Notes under the pieces: generated by a model
The model's database searches: none
What the model was told of the DNA's origin: nothing
What the model saw: the letters and a program-made list of their open reading frames with translations, nothing else
In this document: positions 6,542 to 11,131 of the stretch, in pieces
Numbering within the stretch: the first letter of the stretch is position 1
Layout of the letters: every line of letters starts with the position of its first letter
Assembly: GCA_016285815.1 (NCBI GenBank)
Contig: JAEERN010000046.1
Coordinates: forward strand, 1 to 11,131
DNA from: Clostridiales bacterium
GTDB lineage: Bacteria > Bacillota > Clostridia > Oscillospirales > QAMX01
DNA length: 11,131 nucleotides
Direction: 5' to 3'
Made by a program: the position numbers and the translations under genes

Positions 6542-8317
6542 ATGGAAAACGGCAGGGTAGTCAAAGTTTCCGGACCGCTGGTCGTGGCGGAGGGGCTTGC
6601 CGGCGCCAATATGTACGACGTCGTCCGAGTCGGCCCGGACCGGCTGATCGGCGAGATCATCGAGATGCGCGGCGACAAGGCCTCGATCCAGGTTTACGAA
6701 GAGACCTCCGGGCTCGCGCCCGGAGCGGAAGTCGTTTCCACGGGGGCGCCGCTTTCCGTGGAGCTTGCCCCCGGCATGCTGGAGCAGATCTTTGACGGCA
6801 TCCAGCGGCCGCTGGAGCTTCTGCGGAAGCTCACCGGCGACACCATCCGCCGCGGCGTGGACGTTCCGAGTCTGGACCGCGAGAAGAAGTGGGCCTTCGC
6901 GCCCTGTGTTTCCGTCGGCGACGCCGTTGAACCGGGCGACGTTCTGGGCACGGTCCGCGAGACGGTCATCGTCGAGCACCGCATCCTGGTCCCGGTCGGC
7001 GTCTCCGGCACGGTGACCTCCATCCGCGAGGGCGAATTCACCATCACGGAGACGGTGGCTGTCGTCCGCCGCGAGGACGGGACGGAGACCGAGCTTCCCA
7101 TGCTTTCCACCTGGCCGGTCCGGAAGGGCAGACCGTACCGCGAGAAGCTGCCGCCCAGCAAACCGCTGATCACCGGCCAGCGCACCATCGACACCATGTT
7201 CCCCATCGCCAAGGGCGGCGCGGCGGCCATCCCCGGCCCCTTCGGCAGCGGCAAGACCGTCGTCCAGCACCAGCTGGCCAAGTGGAGCGACGTGGACATC
7301 GTCATCTACATCGGCTGCGGCGAGCGCGGCAACGAGATGACCGACGTTCTGCGGGAGTTCCCTGAGCTGAAGGATCCGCGCTCCGGCGAGAGCCTGATGA
7401 AGCGTACGGTGCTGATCGCCAACACCTCGGACATGCCGGTGGCCGCCCGCGAGGCTTCGATCTACACGGGCATCACCATCGGAGAATACTTCCGCGACAT
7501 GGGCTACGACGTGGCCATCATCGCCGACTCCACCTCGCGCTGGGCCGAGGCCCTGCGCGAGATGTCCGGCCGTCTGGAGGAGATGCCGGGCGAAGAGGGG
7601 TATCCGGCGTATCTGACGTCCCGTCTGGCGCAGTTCTACGAGCGCGCCGGCCGCGTGGTCACGCTGGGGTCCCAGGGGCGCGAGGCGTCTCTGTCGGCCA
7701 TCGGCGCCGTTTCGCCGCAGGGCGGCGACATCTCCGAGCCGGTCTCTCAGGCCACGCTGCGCATCGTCAAGGTCTTCTGGGGCCTGGACGACACGCTGGC
7801 CTATCGCCGCCACTTCCCGGCCATCAACTGGCTGAACAGCTATTCGCTGTATCTGGACCGGGTCATGCCCTGGTTCAACGACACGGTGAACCGGGCCTTC
7901 CGCGAGAACCGCGACTGGGCCATGGCCGTCCTGCAGCAGGAGAACGAGCTGAACGAGATCGTCCGTCTGGTCGGTATCGACGCGCTTTCCCCGGAGGACC
8001 GGCTGACCATGGAGACGGCCCGCAGCATCCGCGAGGATTTCCTGCAGCAGAACGCCTTCTCCGAGCTGGACAGCTATACCTCGCCGGAGCGTCAGTTCCG
8101 TCTGCTCGCGCTGATCCGCACCTGCCACAACGAGAGCCTGCGCGCCATCCAGGCGGGCGCCAAGCCGGAGCGCGTCTTCGCCATGTCCGCCCGCGAGGCC
8201 ATCGGCCGCGCCAAAGAGACGGAAGAGGCGGGCTTCAAGGACGTCTACGATGAGATCGAGAAAGACCTGAAGGCCGAGATCAACGACCTTATCAAAGCTG
8301 CGGAGGAGCAGAATTGA
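6542..8317 (+). CDS. ntpA: V-type ATPase catalytic subunit A
   Basis: A 591-residue nucleotide-binding subunit; three copies alternate with B to form the ATP-hydrolysing or ATP-making head. The P-loop GPFGSGKT spans residues 232-239 with Lys238, and the catalytic Glu261-Arg262 lies in GCGERGNE. Both fall at the same numbers as in the E. hirae protein as I recall it. Residues about 110-185 form the non-homologous insert found in A subunits but not in F-type beta. DSTSRWAEALREMSGRLEEM and GGDISEPV are further family blocks. Start: ATG 6542 gives MENGRVVKVSGPL, matching the family N-terminus. A GTG at 6530 in frame would add four residues, but the AGGA at 6524-6527 is only 2 nt from it and 14 nt from the ATG. 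Its stop lies 2 nt before the ntpB ATG. Confidence 0.98.
   Translation: MENGRVVKVSGPLVVAEGLAGANMYDVVRVGPDRLIGEIIEMRGDKASIQVYEETSGLAPGAEVVSTGAPLSVELAPGMLEQIFDGIQRPLELLRKLTGDTIRRGVDVPSLDREKKWAFAPCVSVGDAVEPGDVLGTVRETVIVEHRILVPVGVSGTVTSIREGEFTITETVAVVRREDGTETELPMLSTWPVRKGRPYREKLPPSKPLITGQRTIDTMFPIAKGGAAAIPGPFGSGKTVVQHQLAKWSDVDIVIYIGCGERGNEMTDVLREFPELKDPRSGESLMKRTVLIANTSDMPVAAREASIYTGITIGEYFRDMGYDVAIIADSTSRWAEALREMSGRLEEMPGEEGYPAYLTSRLAQFYERAGRVVTLGSQGREASLSAIGAVSPQGGDISEPVSQATLRIVKVFWGLDDTLAYRRHFPAINWLNSYSLYLDRVMPWFNDTVNRAFRENRDWAMAVLQQENELNEIVRLVGIDALSPEDRLTMETARSIREDFLQQNAFSELDSYTSPERQFRLLALIRTCHNESLRAIQAGAKPERVFAMSAREAIGRAKETEEAGFKDVYDEIEKDLKAEINDLIKAAEEQN
8302..8308 (+). promoter_or_regulatory. 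Ribosome binding site of ntpB, inside the end of ntpA
   Basis: GGAGGAG within the last codons of ntpA. It stands 11 nt before ATG 8320 and 5 nt before an in-frame TTG at 8314 that overlaps the ntpA stop, so spacing alone does not decide the start; protein conservation favours the ATG. Confidence 0.65.
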
Positions 8318-8319
8318 CT

Positions 8320-9693
8320 ATGATCAAAGAGTATAAAACGATCAGCGAAGTGGCCGGTCCTCTGATGCTCGTCCGGGACGTCCACGGAGCGGCCTACAAC
8401 GAGCTGGCCGAGATCCAGCTCCAGAACGGTGAGATCCGGCGCTGCAAGGTGCTGGAGGTCAACGGCACCAACGCGCTGGTCCAGCTCTTCGAGAGCTCGG
8501 CCGGCATCAACCTGGCCGAGTCCAAGGTCCGTTTCCTGGGCCACGGACAGGAGCTTGCCGTGGCGGAGGATATGCTCGGCCGCGTGTTCAACGGCATGGG
8601 GCATCCGGCGGACGGCGGCCCCGAGCTGCTGGCGGAAAAGTATCTCGACATCAACGGCCTGCCCATGAACCCGGCGGCGAGGAACTATCCGTCCGAGTTC
8701 ATCCAGACGGGCGTTTCCAGCATCGACGGACTGAACACGCTGGTCCGCGGCCAGAAGCTTCCCATCTTTTCCGGCAGCGGTCTGCCGCACGCCAATCTGG
8801 CGGCTCAGATCGCCCGTCAGGCCAAGGTGCTGAACAGCGACGCCAAGTTCGCCGTGGTCTTCGCCGCCATCGGCATCACCTTTGAAGAGGCGGACTTCTT
8901 CATCAGCGACTTCAAGCGCACCGGTGCCATCAACCGGACGGTGCTGTTCATCAACCTGGCCAACGACCCCGCCGTCGAACGCATCGCGACCCCGCGCATG
9001 GCGCTGACCGCCGCGGAGTATCTGGCCTTTGAAAAGGGCATGCACGTCCTCGTCATCATGACGGACATCACCAACTACGCCGAGGCCCTGCGCGAGGTCT
9101 CCGCCGCCCGCAAAGAGGTGCCGGGCCGCCGCGGCTATCCGGGCTATCTCTACACTGACCTTGCCACCATGTACGAGCGGGCCGGCCGTCGGCTCGGCAG
9201 CGAAGGCTCGATCACCATGATCCCGATCCTGACCATGCCGGAGGATGACAAGACCCACCCGATCCCCGACCTGACGGGGTACATCACCGAGGGGCAGATC
9301 ATCCTCTCCCGCGAGCTGTACCGCAAGAACATCCTGCCGCCGGTGGACGTGCTGCCCAGCCTGTCCCGTCTGAAGGACAAGGGCATCGGCGAAGGCCGGA
9401 CCCGCGAGGACCACGCCAACCAGATGAACCAGATCATCGCCTGTTACGCCCGCGGCATCGAGGCCAAGGAGCTGATGACCATTCTGGGCGAGGCCGCCCT
9501 GACCGACATGGACAAGCTCTATGCCAAGTTCGCCGACGAATTCGACAAGCGCTATATCAACCAGGGCTATGACGAGAACCGCTCCATCGAAGAGACGCTG
9601 GAGCTGGGCTGGCGGCTGCTGGAGATCCTGCCCAGCTCGGAGCTGAAGCGGATCAAGCCCCAGTTCATCGAAAAGTACTACAAAAAGTCCTGA
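8320..9693 (+). CDS. ntpB: V-type ATPase regulatory/non-catalytic subunit B
   Basis: A 457-residue subunit that alternates with A in the head. It has the RecA-type fold but no usable P-loop: SGSGLPHANLAAQIARQA stands where Walker A would be, as in all B subunits. Arg350 in LPSLSRLKDK is the arginine finger reaching into the A site, at the same number as in E. hirae. Other family blocks are FAAIGITFEEADFF, NLANDPAVERIATPRMALTA, PGRRGYPGYLYT and DLTGYITEGQI. Start: ATG 8320 gives MIKEYKTISEVAGPL, matching the usual N-terminus; a TTG at 8314 would add only two residues. Tight coupling to ntpA (2-nt gap) fits the 3:3 stoichiometry. The stop is followed by a 30-nt gap with a strong ribosome binding site for ntpD. 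Confidence 0.98.
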   Translation: MIKEYKTISEVAGPLMLVRDVHGAAYNELAEIQLQNGEIRRCKVLEVNGTNALVQLFESSAGINLAESKVRFLGHGQELAVAEDMLGRVFNGMGHPADGGPELLAEKYLDINGLPMNPAARNYPSEFIQTGVSSIDGLNTLVRGQKLPIFSGSGLPHANLAAQIARQAKVLNSDAKFAVVFAAIGITFEEADFFISDFKRTGAINRTVLFINLANDPAVERIATPRMALTAAEYLAFEKGMHVLVIMTDITNYAEALREVSAARKEVPGRRGYPGYLYTDLATMYERAGRRLGSEGSITMIPILTMPEDDKTHPIPDLTGYITEGQIILSRELYRKNILPPVDVLPSLSRLKDKGIGEGRTREDHANQMNQIIACYARGIEAKELMTILGEAALTDMDKLYAKFADEFDKRYINQGYDENRSIEETLELGWRLLEILPSSELKRIKPQFIEKYYKKS

Positions 9694-9705
9694 CACCCTT
9701 TCCGG

Positions 9706-9713
9706 AAAGGAGG
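9706..9713 (+). promoter_or_regulatory. Ribosome binding site of ntpD
   Basis: AAAGGAGG, 10 nt before the ATG at 9724. It fixes the start of ntpD. Confidence 0.8.
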
Positions 9714-9723
9714 TCCGGCCTCT

Positions 9724-10374
9724 ATGGCGGGCACCCATATCAGTCCGACCCGGATGCAGCTCAAGCGCGAAAAGGCGCGCCTTGTCACGGCGACGCGCGG
9801 GCACAAGCTGCTGAAGGACAAAAACGACGAGCTGATGAAGCAGTTCCTCGAGATCGTTCGGGAGAACATGAAGCTTCGCATCGCCGTGGAAAAAAAGGTC
9901 GAGGCGCTCCATCGGAGCTTTACCGCGGCCTCGGCGGCCATGTCGCCGGAGGGGTTGGATCAGGCGCTGATGCTGCCCCGGCAGAGCGTTACGCTGGAGA
10001 TGACGGAGAAAAACATCATGAGCGTCCACGTTCCCGTCTATTCCTTCCACACGCGTCTGGCCGAGGACGGCGGCATCCTTCCCTACGGCTTCGCCAACAC
10101 GCCCAGCGAGCTGGACGACTCTGTCCGCGAGGCCGGCGACCTGCTGTCCGACCTGCTGGAGCTGGCGGCCAAGGAAAAGGCGGCCAGCCTGCTGGCGGCC
10201 GAGATCGAAAAGACCCGCCGCCGCGTCAACGCGCTGGAGCACGTTCTGATCCCCCAGACCAAGGAGAACATCAAGATCATCTCCATGAAGCTGGCGGAAA
10301 ACGACCGGGCCAACACCACGCGTCTGATGAAGATCAAGGACATGGTCCTGAACCAGGCGCACAACTACGAATGA
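9724..10374 (+). CDS. ntpD: V-type ATPase central-shaft subunit D
   Basis: A 216-residue protein that forms the long antiparallel coiled coil of the rotating shaft; it turns inside the A3B3 head and is clasped by subunit F. Two charged helices, about residues 8-70 and 120-205, flank a middle part with shorter strands. Diagnostic N-terminal block: SPTRMQLKREKARLVTATRGHKLLKDKND, within residues 7-35 (compare P-T+--L..lk..L..a..G..LLK.KrD). The C-terminal block is RRRVNALEHVLIPQTKENIK and on (the family has RRVNALE....P....I), here at about 160-179. Length is normal. It is the last gene of the operon; the E. hirae operon continues with ntpH and ntpJ, but here a terminator follows within about 20 nt. 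Confidence 0.96.
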   Translation: MAGTHISPTRMQLKREKARLVTATRGHKLLKDKNDELMKQFLEIVRENMKLRIAVEKKVEALHRSFTAASAAMSPEGLDQALMLPRQSVTLEMTEKNIMSVHVPVYSFHTRLAEDGGILPYGFANTPSELDDSVREAGDLLSDLLELAAKEKAASLLAAEIEKTRRRVNALEHVLIPQTKENIKIISMKLAENDRANTTRLMKIKDMVLNQAHNYE

Positions 10375-10394
10375 GTTTCCCATTGGGCGTGAAC

Positions 10395-10440
10395 GGGCCG
10401 GCCGGCGATCCTGCTTTTGGAAAGCCGGCCGGTCTTTCTT
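10395..10440 (+). terminator. Rho-independent-type terminator after ntpD
   Basis: Inverted repeat CCGGCCGGC (10398-10406) and GCCGGCCGG (10424-10432), extendable to about 12 pairs with G-U pairs at 10395-10397/10433-10435. The loop is 17 nt and the stem is followed by TCTTTCTT. The U-tract is interrupted by C and the loop is larger than usual, so efficiency is uncertain. It lies about 20 nt past the ntpD stop and would end the nine-gene transcript. Confidence 0.75.
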
Positions 10441-10452
10441 GAAAGGCTTTCC
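10419..10452 (+). repeat. Inverted repeat overlapping the terminator 3' arm (possible competing stem)
   Basis: GGAAAGCC (10419-10426) is perfectly complementary to GGCTTTCC (10445-10452). The left arm runs into the first three bases of the terminator's 3' arm, and between them CTTTC/GAAAG (10434-10438/10441-10445) can also pair. These folds exclude one another. The complementarity is read directly; any regulatory role is inference. Confidence 0.45.
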
Positions 10453-10499
10453 CCGCGCGCCCTCTGCGCGCGGCGGAGCGGCTCCGGGCTCCCTTTCAA
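10439..10499 (+). repeat. Nested inverted repeats, potential three-way-junction structure upstream of mutY
   Basis: An outer 8-bp stem TTGAAAGG (10439-10446) with CCTTTCAA (10492-10499) encloses two hairpins: CCGCGCGC/GCGCGCGG (10453-10460/10466-10473, loop CCTCT) and CGGAG/CTCCG (10474-10478/10482-10486, loop CGG). The 61-nt block is non-coding and lies between the ntp terminator and the mutY ribosome binding site. It could be a folded leader RNA of mutY or an intergenic palindromic repeat like those scattered through many clostridial genomes. I recognise no named family. Confidence 0.5.
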
Positions 10500-10519
10500 C
10501 GGGCGGGCTGCGGCGGGAG

Positions 10520-10525
10520 AGGAGG
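10520..10525 (+). promoter_or_regulatory. Ribosome binding site of mutY
   Basis: AGGAGG inside a longer purine run (10516-10528), 7 nt before the GTG at 10533. It supports the GTG start, for which there is no competing nearby ATG. Confidence 0.75.
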
Positions 10526-10532
10526 AGGCGGC

Positions 10533-11131
10533 GTGGAAGAGCTGCGCGAACTGCTGAAAAAACTGATCGGGCCGCTGACGGCGTGGTACCGGGCCGACCG
10601 GCGCGAGATGCCGTGGCGCAGCGATCCGACGCCGTATCACGTCTGGATCTCGGAGATCATGCTGCAGCAGACCCGGATCGAGGCGGTGATCCCATACTAC
10701 GAGCGTTTTTTGAAAGCGTTTCCGGACGTCCGGGCGCTGGCCGCGGCGGAGGACGACCGGCTGATGAAGCTCTGGGAAGGGCTGGGATACTACAGCCGGG
10801 CGCGGAACCTGAAAAAGGCCGCGGAGATCGTGGCGCGGGACTTCGGCGGCGAGCTGCCCCGGCGGGCGGAAGAGCTGCGCCGTCTGCCCGGCATCGGCGA
10901 TTATACGGCGGGGGCCGTCGCTTCCATCGCCTACGGCGAGGCGGAGCCGGCGGTGGACGGGAACGTGCTGCGCGTCGCCGCGCGGCTCGGCGCGCTGGCG
11001 GACGACGTCATGCAGCCCTCCGTTCGGCGAAGGATCACAGAGGCCCTGCGCGGCGTCTATCCCACGGGGCCGGACGCGGCCGATCTGACCCAGGGGCTCA
11101 TGGAGCTGGGCGAGCGGGTGTGTCTCCCCAA
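10533..11131 (+). CDS. mutY: A/G-specific adenine DNA glycosylase MutY (5' part, continues past the right edge)
   Basis: The first 199 codons of an adenine glycosylase that removes A mispaired with 8-oxoguanine. Residues 38-47 hold WISEIMLQQT with catalytic Glu41. The helix-hairpin-helix LPGIGDYTAGAVAS is at 118-131, followed by VDGNVLRV with catalytic Asp142. Glu41 and Asp142 are 101 residues apart, as are Glu37 and Asp138 in E. coli. GERVC at 193-197 gives the first cysteine of the iron-sulphur cluster; the other three and the NUDIX-like C-terminal domain lie beyond the edge. The start is GTG. It follows a terminator and a structured spacer, so it is probably a separate unit from the ATPase operon. 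No clear sigma-A promoter is visible in the very GC-rich 10441-10520 stretch, so its transcription may be partly read-through (inference). Confidence 0.95.
   Translation, partial: MEELRELLKKLIGPLTAWYRADRREMPWRSDPTPYHVWISEIMLQQTRIEAVIPYYERFLKAFPDVRALAAAEDDRLMKLWEGLGYYSRARNLKKAAEIVARDFGGELPRRAEELRRLPGIGDYTAGAVASIAYGEAEPAVDGNVLRVAARLGALADDVMQPSVRRRITEALRGVYPTGPDAADLTQGLMELGERVCLP

Noticed and set aside
6089..8128. 679-residue minus-strand open frame opposite ntpG and ntpA
   Set aside because: Shadow of ntpA caused by strong third-position GC bias; composition is atypical and no ribosome binding site or motif supports it.
1749..10374. F-type ATP synthase
   Set aside because: The presence of subunit I, a four-helix K, the A-subunit insert, a B subunit without a P-loop, and the D/E/C/G set all mark a V-type enzyme.
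8245..10383. 712-residue minus-strand open frame opposite ntpB and ntpD
   Set aside because: Same cause: it mirrors ntpB and ntpD codon by codon, spans their gap, and shows no recognisable domain.
1..11131. Mobile elements, CRISPR arrays, defence systems, tRNA or rRNA genes
   Set aside because: I looked for transposase or integrase motifs, spaced direct repeats, tRNA-like cloverleaf ends and rRNA sequence and saw none; the window is housekeeping genes in tight order.

Overview
This is a GC-rich bacterial window (roughly 60-65% GC by eye). It suggests a high-GC Firmicute, most plausibly a gut-type clostridium of the Oscillospiraceae/Ruminococcaceae kind. The reasons are the sigma-A promoters that match consensus, strong AGGAGG-type ribosome binding sites, and an Enterococcus/Clostridium-type V-ATPase operon in the order ntpF-I-K-E-C-G-A-B-D. 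The genus-level assignment is inference.

Layout. Positions 1-1530 (minus strand) carry a two-gene unit: ahcY (S-adenosylhomocysteine hydrolase), followed with a 7-nt overlap by the start of a membrane-anchored metallophosphoesterase that runs off the left edge. Positions 1531-1748 are a divergent intergenic region holding two back-to-back sigma-A promoters separated by an A/T tract. Positions 1749-10374 (plus strand) are a complete, tightly packed nine-gene V-type ATPase operon. Positions 10375-10532 hold a GC-rich terminator and then a strikingly structured, non-coding stretch of nested inverted repeats. Positions 10533-11131 hold the first 199 codons of mutY (adenine DNA glycosylase), cut by the right edge. 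No intergenic stretch exceeds about 220 bases.

How the genes work together. The nine ntp genes supply the whole rotary machine: catalytic head A3B3 (ntpA, ntpB), central shaft (ntpD, ntpG/F-subunit, ntpC as the socket on the ring), peripheral stalks (ntpE with the small coiled-coil ntpF) and the membrane motor (ntpI stator, ntpK ring). The key residues are present: Walker A Lys238 and Glu261 in A, the arginine finger Arg350 in B, two motor arginines in I and Glu146 in K. The K ring also keeps all five residues that bind sodium in the Enterococcus hirae rotor, so the enzyme is most likely Na+-coupled. Whether it pumps or makes ATP in the cell cannot be read from the sequence.

I see no mobile element, CRISPR array, defence system, tRNA or rRNA. 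The coding content is conventional. The least explained sequence is the folded spacer between ntpD and mutY and the paired promoter region between ahcY and ntpF.
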